Below, in pieces: positions 1-6,291 of a DNA stretch of 11,420 nt. A program made the translations under genes and the position numbers. Position 1 is the stretch's first letter; the number at the start of each line of letters is the position of its first letter. Source of the DNA: Oscillospiraceae bacterium (GTDB taxonomy: Bacteria > Bacillota > Clostridia > Oscillospirales > Acutalibacteraceae). The DNA is taken from NCBI GenBank assembly GCA_009783605.1, contig WRDE01000035.1, positions 1 through 11,420 of the forward strand, given 5' to 3'. Below the pieces are notes generated by a model. That model saw only the letters and a list, made by a program, of their open reading frames with translations. It had not been told where the DNA came from and searched no databases.

Positions 1-188
1 GTCGACTTTTTCGTCGTAGTCGCTGTCGGCTTCTTCTTTGTCCCCGACGCGGTCGTACTCGTGGTTGTCATAGCCGTCTCCTCCGGCCCGTCCTCTCCCG
101 GATTCGCCGCCGCCTGTGAATGGCCGCACGCGGCCAGCGTTAAAAATAGCAGACCGGCCGCTACGATCCCTATGATTTTTTCGCACAT
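1..188 (-). CDS. Lipoprotein with Thr-rich linker, C-terminus cut by window edge
   Basis: Reading leftward from ATG at 188, the protein opens with a short signal peptide (MCEKIIGIVAAGLLF...) ending in the lipobox LAAC, so Cys21 would be lipidated and the protein held on the outer face of the membrane. After the Cys comes a linker rich in Thr, Lys and Pro (TKKKPTATTTKK) that runs off the window at residue 62. The ribosome-binding site GGGAGGT lies about 8 bases before the ATG. Only 20 bases separate it from the stop of the upstream lipoprotein gene, so the two are probably co-transcribed. Bases 1-139 are about 96% identical (five mismatches counted by eye) to 783-921 in that neighbour, but the signal peptide is different. 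The functional domain lies outside the window, so no function can be given. Confidence 0.82.
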   Translation of the reverse strand, partial: MCEKIIGIVAAGLLFLTLAACGHSQAAANPGEDGPEETAMTTTSTTASGTKKKPTATTTKKS

Positions 189-208
189 GTATATTACCTC
201 CCTCTTCT

Positions 209-970
209 TTAATTTATATCACCATATGAGTGACCTTCATGCTGATAATACCACCAGATGTCTCCCACATCATGTTCGGTAATCAAACCAGAATGATATG
301 CCTCGAACAAATCAACGAACATAGAATTCTTATGAATATAAAGCCTTTGAGAGCTACCGAATTTAAATAAAAACCCAGCAAGTGTGCCCTGACTCACTAC
401 ATCTTGATATCCTTGACCTTTTGCAGTGATAAATAACGCTACGCTATCGTTGTAAGTTCCTAAATATTTTTCGATATAAATATCATCCAGCGTTAAGTTT
501 TGAAAATGAAGATAAGCGTTCGGACTAGAAGATATTTGCCATGCAATATAATCCTCCTTAATCTCCCGCTCCCGTTCCGCACTCAGCGTCGCCGGATTCT
601 TCGGCCGCGGCACATATGCCGTCGTTGTGATAGTTGTCGGTTCTGTTGTTGTGGTAGTCGTTGGCCCCGCCGTAACCACCGTCGTCACGACAGTCTCCTT
701 TTTCGCCGCAGTTGTCGTAGCCGCGGCAGCAGTTGGCTTTTTCGTGGTATCCACTGTCGTTTCTTCCTCTGCCGTCGTCGCTGTCGGCTTTTTCGTCGTC
801 GTCGCTGTCGGCTTCTTCTTTGTCCCCGACGCGGTCGCACTCGTGGTTGTCATAGCCGTCTCCTCCGGCCCGTCCTCTCTCGGATTCGCCGCCGCCTGTG
901 AATGGCCGCAAGCGGCCAGCGCCGCCATCAGACATACGACCACAGCCAGTCCCAGTAGTTTTTTTAACAT
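209..970 (-). CDS. Lipoprotein with Thr/Lys/Pro linker and C-terminal globular domain
   Basis: A 253-residue predicted lipoprotein. The signal peptide MLKKLLGLAVVVCLMAALAAC ends in a lipobox with Cys21 as the lipid-anchored residue. Residues of about 38-122 form a low-complexity linker of Thr, Ala, Lys and Pro (TTKKPTA-type repeats), which would hold the C-terminal part away from the membrane. Residues of about 125-253 form a globular domain containing YLGTYNDSVALFI, GTLAGFLFKFGSSQRLYI and FVDLFEAYHSGLI. This resembles an uncharacterised domain I associate with secreted or lipid-anchored proteins of gut Clostridia (YYGTYNGCVAVMI-type); its function is unknown to me. I chose ATG at 970 over a GTG at 979 because the GTG overlaps the AAAGGG ribosome-binding site, which sits 8 bases before the ATG. 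The linker is GC-rich, whereas the region coding the C-terminal domain (about 209-550) is clearly AT-rich, which suggests a mosaic gene. Confidence 0.82.
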   Translation of the reverse strand: MLKKLLGLAVVVCLMAALAACGHSQAAANPREDGPEETAMTTTSATASGTKKKPTATTTKKPTATTAEEETTVDTTKKPTAAAATTTAAKKETVVTTVVTAGPTTTTTTEPTTITTTAYVPRPKNPATLSAEREREIKEDYIAWQISSSPNAYLHFQNLTLDDIYIEKYLGTYNDSVALFITAKGQGYQDVVSQGTLAGFLFKFGSSQRLYIHKNSMFVDLFEAYHSGLITEHDVGDIWWYYQHEGHSYGDIN

Positions 971-1045
971 ATATGACACCCTTTCTATATTTTATTGATA
1001 TGAGTATTTTTGAAAAAAGATACAGTTCTCACAGATATTGTCGTA

Positions 1046-1074
1046 ATCATATCACCATATGCTGTTTTCGTCAA
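1046..1074 (-). promoter_or_regulatory. Sigma-A promoter for the lipoprotein genes
   Basis: On the minus strand TTGACG (1074-1069) and TATGAT (1051-1046) are separated by exactly 17 bases, a near-consensus housekeeping promoter. Transcription would begin near 1039, leaving a leader of about 70 bases before the ATG at 970. The spacer and -10 include CATATGGTGATAT, which recurs at 216-228 upstream of the second lipoprotein gene. Confidence 0.65.
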
Positions 1075-1102
1075 CAGATTCCGCGAAACTAAACCGGACA
1101 GC

Positions 1103-1132
1103 TTGTAACCTTTTCCAAAACTTCCTTATATA
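1103..1132 (+). promoter_or_regulatory. Weak candidate sigma-A promoter for the small Cys-rich gene
   Basis: TTGTAA (1103-1108) and TATATA (1127-1132) are 18 bases apart, about 50 bases before the ATG at 1184. The match is only moderate. TATACT at 1129-1134 would give a 20-base spacer instead. No convincing sporulation-sigma promoter was found here. Confidence 0.3.
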
Positions 1133-1183
1133 CTGTAAGGTACTTGAGCTTGAGTTACTTCAAAGGGAAAGGAGGTGAAACAT

Positions 1184-1363
1184 ATGGATCATTACGGTAA
1201 GGATTGCAAGGATGAGTGCATCAAGGAATGTTGCAAAGAGGAAAAAAAGAATAAAAAAATCAAGGAGGGTATCCAGATCATCCGGGAGGGCGTTCGCGAC
1301 ATCCTGGTCGGGTTGGATCTTATCGCCGACGCGCTGGGGATAGAGGAAGGACGGCCCGTCTGA
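1184..1363 (+). CDS. Small Cys-rich protein of unknown function (59 aa)
   Basis: I do not recognise this gene. ATG at 1184 is preceded by an excellent ribosome-binding site, AAAGGAGGTGA, 5-6 bases upstream; a GTG at 1175 lies inside that site and is not the start. The N-terminal third holds four cysteines in a C-x3-C-x3-CC pattern (C8, C12, C16, C17) among Lys, Asp and Glu. Next comes a highly charged stretch, then an amphipathic helix of Ile, Leu and Val alternating with charged residues (KEGIQIIREGVRDILVGLDL). There is no signal peptide. The Cys cluster could bind metal or form disulfides, which is inference. It lies 129 bases upstream of sigG, separated from it by a possible terminator and a separate sigG promoter. 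A sporulation link is suggested only by this position. Confidence 0.7.
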   Translation: MDHYGKDCKDECIKECCKEEKKNKKIKEGIQIIREGVRDILVGLDLIADALGIEEGRPV

Positions 1364-1372
1364 TAACCCCTG

Positions 1373-1397
1373 ACCGGTTTTCATAAAAAATACCGGT
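1373..1397 (+). terminator. Possible weak terminator hairpin after the small Cys-rich gene
   Basis: ACCGGT at 1373-1378 pairs with ACCGGT at 1392-1397. T-runs and A-runs inside extend the stem with one bulge, and the stem is followed by TTT then CCC. It is ten bases past the stop codon at 1363. The following T-tract is short, so this is a weak call. Confidence 0.35.
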
Positions 1398-1414
1398 TTT
1401 CCCAAAAATATCCT

Positions 1415-1444
1415 GCATGATTCCGGCCATTTCCGGCCATACTT
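1415..1444 (+). promoter_or_regulatory. Sigma-F/sigma-G type promoter for sigG
   Basis: GCATG (1415-1419) fits the forespore -35 pattern GYATR. After a 15-base spacer, GGCCATACTT (1435-1444) fits the sigma-F -10 pattern GGNNANANTN; its CATACTT part also resembles the sigma-G -10. The predicted transcript starts near 1451, about 40 bases before the sigG start codon. In Bacillus and relatives spoIIIG is transcribed by sigma-F and then by sigma-G itself, so a promoter readable by both is expected here. The consensus patterns are recalled from known family members, not computed. Confidence 0.6.
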
Positions 1445-1492
1445 TTCTCATCAGCGGAACTTAGCCGCGAAAGGGAAAGGTGTGGCCGGATT

Positions 1493-2260
1493 TTGTATAA
1501 TAAAGTGGAGATCTGCGGCGTCAACACATCCTCTCTCAAGGTGCTGAGCGAGGCGGAGAAGATGCGGCTGCTGCGGGAGATGCAGAGCGGCTCCCCCACC
1601 GCCCGCAACGAGATGGTCAACGGTAACCTGCGGTTGGTGCTGAGCGTGATCCAGCGGTTCACCTCCCGGGGGGAGAATCTGGACGACCTGTTCCAGGTCG
1701 GGTGTATCGGCCTGATCAAGAGCATTGACAACTTCGATATCAGCCAGAACGTGCGGTTTTCCACCTATGCGGTGCCGATGATTATCGGTGAGATCCGGCG
1801 GTATCTGCGGGACAACAACGCCGTCCGGATCAGCCGTTCGGTCCGGGATCTGGCCTATAAGGCGATGCAGTGCAAGGAACGGCTGACCAACGAGCTGTCT
1901 CGGGAACCCACCATCGAAGAGATCGCCCGGGAGATGGATCTGCCCCGGGAAGAAGTGGTGCTGGCGCTGGAATCCATCGTAGAGCCGATCTCGCTGTATG
2001 AACCGGTCTTCTCGGACGGCGGCGACACCATCTATGTGATGGACCAGGTGGGCGACCGCAACGACGATTCCAACTGGTTGGATGAGATCGCCCTCAAGGA
2101 AGCTATCCGGGGGCTGTCCGACCGGGAAAAACGCATCCTGAACCTGCGCTTTTTCAAAGGGAGAACCCAAATCGAAGTATCCGCCGAAATCGGCATCAGC
2201 CAGGCGCAGGTGTCAAGGCTGGAGAAGAACGCGCTGGAGAAGATTAAGAAGCAGCTGTGA
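1493..2260 (+). CDS. sigG: RNA polymerase sporulation sigma factor SigG
   Basis: Forespore-specific sigma factor that directs core RNA polymerase to late forespore genes (small acid-soluble proteins, germination proteins, DNA repair) after engulfment. The 255 residues match the family throughout. The N-terminal signature NKVEICGVNTS is typical of SigG. Region 2 (about 43-107) contains VNGNLRLVL, DDLFQVGCIGL and STYAVPMIIGEIRRYLRDNN. Region 3 covers about 112-165. Region 4 (about 203-253) ends in the helix-turn-helix IGISQAQVSRLEK. Asn43 lies where SigG has Asn and SigF has Glu, which supports G over F. The start is TTG at 1493, chosen because it gives the conserved MYNKVEIC N-terminus; AAAGGTG lies about 10 bases upstream. 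It is a single gene here, without spoIIGA or sigE beside it. A sigma-F/G type promoter precedes it. Confidence 0.96.
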   Translation: MYNKVEICGVNTSSLKVLSEAEKMRLLREMQSGSPTARNEMVNGNLRLVLSVIQRFTSRGENLDDLFQVGCIGLIKSIDNFDISQNVRFSTYAVPMIIGEIRRYLRDNNAVRISRSVRDLAYKAMQCKERLTNELSREPTIEEIAREMDLPREEVVLALESIVEPISLYEPVFSDGGDTIYVMDQVGDRNDDSNWLDEIALKEAIRGLSDREKRILNLRFFKGRTQIEVSAEIGISQAQVSRLEKNALEKIKKQL

Positions 2261-2394
2261 AGAATGCGGAATTAAAGGTACCGATTCGCCGGGTTGGTCT
2301 GATTTAAATCCATTATACATCTAAATGCGTTTATGGCGATCCGGAAAAAGTGTATCCGGGCGCCGTATTCGCGTTTGTTTTATTGATTTATCCC

Positions 2395-2423
2395 TTGTTT
2401 TTAGTATATCATTATGATAAAAT
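2395..2423 (+). promoter_or_regulatory. Candidate sigma-A promoter for purD
   Basis: TTGTTT (2395-2400), a 17-base spacer, and TAAAAT (2418-2423) make a plausible housekeeping promoter in an AT-rich stretch, with a start near 2430 and a leader of about 85 bases. The rest of the sigG-purD gap (2261-2394) shows no purine riboswitch, PurR box or clear terminator that I could find. Confidence 0.45.
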
Positions 2424-2437
2424 TATGCTATCATAAT
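2411..2437. promoter_or_regulatory. 9-base inverted repeat overlapping the purD promoter -10
   Basis: ATTATGATA (2411-2419) and TATCATAAT (2429-2437) are perfect inverted copies 9 bases apart. The left arm overlaps the candidate -10 and the right arm covers the predicted transcription start. That placement suits a repressor operator; as RNA it would form only a weak AT-rich hairpin without a T-tract. No regulator is identified. Confidence 0.4.
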
Positions 2438-2465
2438 CTTTTGAAAAATCTCACGCCAGCCGTCT

Positions 2466-2493
2466 CGCCACTCGTCACTCGCCACTAATCACT
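2466..2493. repeat. Heptad repeat element 1 (four 7-base units)
   Basis: Four consecutive 7-base units: CGCCACT, CGTCACT, CGCCACT, AATCACT. They end 22 bases before the purD start codon and are followed by an A-run and the GGGG ribosome-binding site. The same unit family recurs at 3781-3850 and 6280-6364, but here only one arm is present. Confidence 0.8.
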
Positions 2494-2515
2494 AAAAAAG
2501 GGGTACTATATAAAT

Positions 2516-3796
2516 ATGGACATCCTCATCGTCGGCGGCGGCGGCCGCGAGCACGCCATTATCCGGGCGCTGAAGCGGAGCCCGCGCTGCGGGAAATTGT
2601 ACTGCGCCCCCGGCAACGGCGGGATCGCCGCCGACGCGGAATGCTTTCCGGTGTCTGCCGCCGATATCGGCGGGATGGTGGTGCTGGCGCGGGAATTGGC
2701 GGTGGATCTGGTATTCGTGGCGCCGGACGACCCGCTGGTGGCCGGCATGGCCGACGCGCTGGAGACCGCCGGGATCGCCGCTTTCGGGCCGTCAAAGGCC
2801 GCGGCGGCTATCGAGGGCTCCAAGGTGTTTTCCAAAGGGCTGATGAAACAATACGGCATCCCCACCGCCGCCTATGAGAGCTTTGGCGACCCGGAGGCCG
2901 CGCTGGGTTATATAACCGGCCGCGGCAAATTCCCGGTATGGATCAAGGCCGACGGGCTGGCTTTCGGCAAGGGCGCGGTGTTCTGCGCGGATATCGCACA
3001 GGCGGCGGATACCCTGCGGGCGATGATGACCGACCGGATTTTCGGCGAATCGGGGACGCGGGTGGTGGTCGAGGAACATATGACCGGTCCGGAGGTATCG
3101 GTGCTGGCCTTTACCGATGGGACCACTGTCCGGCCAATGGTTTCGGCGATGGACCATAAGCAGGTCTATAACGGCGGCCGCGGGCCGAACACCGGCGGGA
3201 TGGGCACCGTCAGCCCCAACCCCCATTACACCGCCGTCCATGCTGATTGGTGCATGGCGCACATCTTCCAGCCGACGGCGGACGCGATGCGGGCGGAGGG
3301 GCGGCCTTTCAGGGGGGTGCTGTTTTTCGGCCTGATGCTGACCCCGGACGGCCCGAAGGTGATCGAGTTTAACTGCCGGTTCGGCGACCCGGAGGCGCAG
3401 GTGGTGCTGCCCCGGCTGAAAACCGACCTGATTGACATCATCGACGCCATACGCGGCGAACGGCTGGCCGAAGCAGAGATCACATGGAGCAACGATGCCT
3501 GCGCCTGTGTGGTTATGGCCTCCCCCGGCTATCCGGTCAGCTATCCCAAAGGGCTGCCGATCAGCGGTTTGGACGAGAGCGGCCAGGCCGCCGACCCGGA
3601 AATCACCGTTTACCACGCCGGCACCACAAAAAATGATAACGGCTACATAACCAACGGCGGCCGGGTGCTGGGCGTAACCGCAAAAGCCGAAACGCTGGAA
3701 CAGGCATTGGATAAGGCCTACACAGCGGTGGAAACGATTCATTTCGACGGCGCGCATTACCGGAAGGATATTGGGAAAATAGTGATTAGTGATTAG
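2516..3796 (+). CDS. purD: Phosphoribosylamine-glycine ligase (GAR synthetase)
   Basis: Catalyses the ATP-dependent joining of glycine to 5-phosphoribosylamine, step two of de novo purine synthesis, in the cytoplasm. The 426 residues are the usual length for a stand-alone PurD. The N domain begins ILIVGGGGREHAI (3-15). SKAAAAIEGSKVFSKGLMK (93-111) opens the ATP-grasp region. KADGLAFGKG (144-153) is the nucleotide-binding loop, GPNTGGMG (223-230) the substrate-binding glycine loop, and EFNCRFGDPEAQ (284-295) carries the metal- and ATP-binding residues. The C domain follows to DGAHYRKDIG. ATG at 2516 follows GGGG by 12 bases, rather far. It is not in a purine operon here. The last four residues (VISD) and the stop codon are encoded by a heptad repeat (3781-3796), so the natural C-terminus was probably remodelled by that element. 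Confidence 0.95.
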   Translation: MDILIVGGGGREHAIIRALKRSPRCGKLYCAPGNGGIAADAECFPVSAADIGGMVVLARELAVDLVFVAPDDPLVAGMADALETAGIAAFGPSKAAAAIEGSKVFSKGLMKQYGIPTAAYESFGDPEAALGYITGRGKFPVWIKADGLAFGKGAVFCADIAQAADTLRAMMTDRIFGESGTRVVVEEHMTGPEVSVLAFTDGTTVRPMVSAMDHKQVYNGGRGPNTGGMGTVSPNPHYTAVHADWCMAHIFQPTADAMRAEGRPFRGVLFFGLMLTPDGPKVIEFNCRFGDPEAQVVLPRLKTDLIDIIDAIRGERLAEAEITWSNDACACVVMASPGYPVSYPKGLPISGLDESGQAADPEITVYHAGTTKNDNGYITNGGRVLGVTAKAETLEQALDKAYTAVETIHFDGAHYRKDIGKIVISD

Positions 3797-3850
3797 ACGT
3801 TACAACCATTGGTTGCTTAACTCGCCACTAACCACTCGCCACTAATCACT
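3781..3850. repeat. Heptad repeat element 2, inverted-arm form
   Basis: The left arm is two AGTGATT units (3781-3794) plus AG. The right arm is CGCCACT, AACCACT, CGCCACT, AATCACT (3823-3850). AGTGATTAGT (3781-3790) pairs perfectly with ACTAATCACT (3841-3850). The core also folds: CAACCA and TGGTTG flank a single base near 3803-3815. The left arm overlaps the end of purD, and the whole looks like a small hairpin-forming, MITE-like insertion with no coding capacity. Confidence 0.75.
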
Positions 3851-3873
3851 ATTCTTGAAAGGAAGAATTTCAG

Positions 3874-4584
3874 ATGATGACCATCCTCGAAGCCATTGAC
3901 CGCCGCTGCTCACGGCGCAGCTATTTAGATCAACCCATCGACCCCGCGGCCCGCGAGGCGCTGCAGCAAATGATCCACGATTTCAACGCCCGGGAGGGGC
4001 TGACCATCCGGCTATTGGACGGCGCCGGTCCCAGCTTTCAGGGGATCCTGAACGACCGCGGCGTATTCGACGGTGTAAACACCGTTATCGCCCTCTGCGG
4101 CCGTTCCGCCCTGCCGGAGCTGCATGAGCGGCTGGGGTATTACGGGGAGCTGCTGGCGCTGGAGGCCACCCGCCACGGCCTCGGAACCTGCTGGGCCGGC
4201 GGCACCTTTGACCGGGGCGACCCGGTCTACGCGCTGCCGGAGGGGGAGGAGATGGCCTGCCTGCTGACGGCGGGCTACTGCCCACCCGACAAATCCGCCG
4301 CGGAGGTGGCGTTTTATGAGTGGGTACATACACAGATGAAGACGGCTGACGAGATGATGGACTGTGACCGGACGCCGCCCGACTGGTTTCTCCGGGGTGT
4401 GGAAGCGGTCACCAAAGCCCCCTCCGGTATGCATCAGCAGCCGGCGGTGGTCTGCTGGCAAAACGGCGAGATTTTCATCCGCGGCGCCGGCGGCGCCGAT
4501 CTCGGCATTGCCAAAGCTCATTTCGATCTGGCCGCCGGCGGGCGGTTCGCCTTCGGGCCGGACGGGCGGTTTACAAAAAATTAA
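3874..4584 (+). CDS. Nitroreductase-family protein (TM1586-like)
   Basis: A 236-residue protein resembling the 'putative TM nitroreductase' branch of FMN-dependent nitroreductases, cytoplasmic enzymes that move electrons from NAD(P)H to varied acceptors. The N-terminal part has MTILEAIDRRCSRRSY (2-17), the usual flavin-contacting Arg/Ser opening. GYYGELLALEATRHGLGTCWAGGTF (88-112) is the characteristic helix and glycine segment. The second half repeats the theme with VEAVTKAPSGMHQQPAVV (176-193) and ends GIAKAHFDLAAGG (211-223), giving the tandem half-domain layout of this branch. ATG at 3874 (or 3877) follows GGAAGAA by about 9 bases. The stop lies 12 bases before the next start, so it is probably an operon with the membrane protein downstream. 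The physiological substrate cannot be told from sequence. Confidence 0.82.
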   Translation: MMTILEAIDRRCSRRSYLDQPIDPAAREALQQMIHDFNAREGLTIRLLDGAGPSFQGILNDRGVFDGVNTVIALCGRSALPELHERLGYYGELLALEATRHGLGTCWAGGTFDRGDPVYALPEGEEMACLLTAGYCPPDKSAAEVAFYEWVHTQMKTADEMMDCDRTPPDWFLRGVEAVTKAPSGMHQQPAVVCWQNGEIFIRGAGGADLGIAKAHFDLAAGGRFAFGPDGRFTKN

Positions 4585-4596
4585 GGAGGATTTCCC

Positions 4597-6291
4597 ATGC
4601 CGGGACCGGCTGACAACAATAAAAATGAAAACGGCTGGGAGATGACCACCAATTTCCGCTGGGCCCGCAAGAAAAATCCCGGGTCGCTGTCACAATCGTC
4701 ACAACCGCCGCCGTCACATCCTGACGCGTTATTCGAGCGCCCGGAGCCGATTCCCTACGGGCAGCCGGTGATACAGGATGAGATCGTATTCCAGCCGGCC
4801 GAAACTGCCGAGAGAAAGCGGCCCGGGATTGTCCGGCGGCTTCTGGGGGTCCGGGCGGTCCGTCTGGCGCTGGCCGCCGCCGTTTTGATCGCCGCCGTCT
4901 GCGGATATTTCGCCGCCGTCTATTCCCCGCCGGCCTTTTTTCTGCCGGAACACGGCCTCGCCCTTTTCTCGCTGCCGGAATCCACGCTGGTCCTGTTCGA
5001 CGACTATCCGCCGGTGGAGATCGACGGGTATTATGAGATTTTGCCCTCCCCGAACCGCGACTGGCTGATCTACGGCGACCGGGACGACAATATCGTCATG
5101 CTGCTGCCCGGAAAAGATCCGGTCCCGCTGTCCCATGACATCATGGATTGGACTTTTTCAACCGACGGCCAGCGGGCGGCGTTTCTCACCAAATCCGGCG
5201 AGCTATACAGCCTGCCCAAGGGCGGCGAACCGGTGCTTGTCGCCGAAAAGGCCGACCGGTTTGTCTCCTCCCCCGACGGGCGGAGCCTGTTCTACAGCTC
5301 CGGCGACCTGCTCTATCTCGTAACCGGCGGCCAAACCCGGCGGCTGAGCCAGCGCGGCAGCGTGTATCCGGCCGGGGTCAGCAACGGCGGCACAGTGATG
5401 TATTTTTACGCGGATGAGGGCCTGTATCTGCGGCGGGGGATCGACAGCGAATCGGTCCGGATATCCGGCCGGAACAGCACGATCCAATTCAACTGCGACG
5501 GCACCGAGATTTTTACCGGCAGCCGGCTTGCGATCCTCGGCAAAAAGCCGGTTATCGTCTCCTCTGAATACGATCTGACATTGGTGACGCCGCTCTGGGA
5601 CGGCAGTTTGCCGGCAGATATCCGCTCCTGGGAAGCCCATTACCTGCCGAACCGTCATTTTGCCGGCATGGCGGCACTCGGCAACGATAACCTGTACCGC
5701 CTCGGCTCCACCGCCGAACGAACGGTACATCTGGCCTCCTTTGTCGACCAGGTCTGGTGCAGCGACGACGGCCGGTCGCTGTTGTATACCGCTTTGTGCT
5801 GGCCGGAGGGGAATTCCCCAGATTATAGGGGCTATGGCATCACATATTCAGAAAAAGCCGAAAAAGGGCTGTTCCGCCAGCCGTTGGATACGTCTGACGC
5901 CCCCGGAATACGCCTGTCGCTCAGCGATCAGCCTCTCTCCCTTCAAAAATCCATCGCCGTATCCCCCGACCTGGAGCATATCTATTATCTCAGCGAAGAA
6001 AACAATCTGATGTATATCCGCGGCATCCAACCGGCCATAATCGCCGGCGCGGAGATAGCCGCCGGCGCATCTCTGACGATAGTCGGCGAAACCTGCTTCT
6101 GCCTTTCGGGCGGCGAACTGTATTATTCAACAGCCGGCAGCCTGCTTGAACCGGTAAACAGCGTCACCGGCCAGATAGAGCAGATAACCACCTCCGGCGG
6201 CTATACCTATGTGTTGTCCAACACCGGCGTATGGCGCTCGGCGGGCGATTCGTATTTTATGCAGGTAGGACGGATTGTCAGTGGCGAGTGA
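4597..6291 (+). CDS. Single-pass membrane protein with predicted extracytoplasmic beta-propeller
   Basis: A 564-residue protein of unknown function. Residues 1-80 are a hydrophilic, Pro/Ser/Gln-rich cytoplasmic tail ending in basic residues (ERKRPGIVRR). Residues of about 86-109 form one membrane helix (VRLALAAAVLIAAVCGYFAAVY), so the rest would lie outside by the positive-inside rule. The large outer part carries repeated short blade-like motifs in which a turn with Asp-Gly precedes a hydrophobic strand: SPNRDWLIY, STDGQRAAFL, SPDGRSLFY, SNGGTVMYF, SDDGRSLLYT, SPDLEHIYYL. This pattern is typical of TolB/WD40-like beta-propellers, which usually bind proteins or glycans. The AAGGAGG site overlaps the tail of the preceding gene, so translation is likely coupled. 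The last codons (SGE) and stop fall inside a heptad repeat. The propeller assignment is inferred from motif rhythm. Confidence 0.8.
   Translation: MPGPADNNKNENGWEMTTNFRWARKKNPGSLSQSSQPPPSHPDALFERPEPIPYGQPVIQDEIVFQPAETAERKRPGIVRRLLGVRAVRLALAAAVLIAAVCGYFAAVYSPPAFFLPEHGLALFSLPESTLVLFDDYPPVEIDGYYEILPSPNRDWLIYGDRDDNIVMLLPGKDPVPLSHDIMDWTFSTDGQRAAFLTKSGELYSLPKGGEPVLVAEKADRFVSSPDGRSLFYSSGDLLYLVTGGQTRRLSQRGSVYPAGVSNGGTVMYFYADEGLYLRRGIDSESVRISGRNSTIQFNCDGTEIFTGSRLAILGKKPVIVSSEYDLTLVTPLWDGSLPADIRSWEAHYLPNRHFAGMAALGNDNLYRLGSTAERTVHLASFVDQVWCSDDGRSLLYTALCWPEGNSPDYRGYGITYSEKAEKGLFRQPLDTSDAPGIRLSLSDQPLSLQKSIAVSPDLEHIYYLSEENNLMYIRGIQPAIIAGAEIAAGASLTIVGETCFCLSGGELYYSTAGSLLEPVNSVTGQIEQITTSGGYTYVLSNTGVWRSAGDSYFMQVGRIVSGE

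Noticed and set aside
61..998. Plus-strand open frames across the lipoprotein region
   Set aside because: They are Val/Ser/Arg-rich antisense readings of the Thr/Lys/Pro linkers; signal peptides, lipoboxes and ribosome-binding sites support the minus strand.
1451..2170. 239-codon open frame on the minus strand opposite sigG
   Set aside because: It is the mirror of a confident sigG gene in GC-rich DNA, lacks a ribosome-binding site and gives a Pro/His/Gln-rich product with no recognisable domain.
2466..2493. Heptad units considered as a CRISPR array
   Set aside because: The units are 7 bases long, directly abutting and without spacers.
2261..2515. Purine riboswitch or PurR box upstream of purD
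   Set aside because: I could not find the conserved guanine-riboswitch core or paired PurR boxes in the leader.
2792..3757. 321-codon open frame on the minus strand opposite purD
   Set aside because: It is a shadow of purD caused by GC-rich third positions; composition is not protein-like and no start signal is present.
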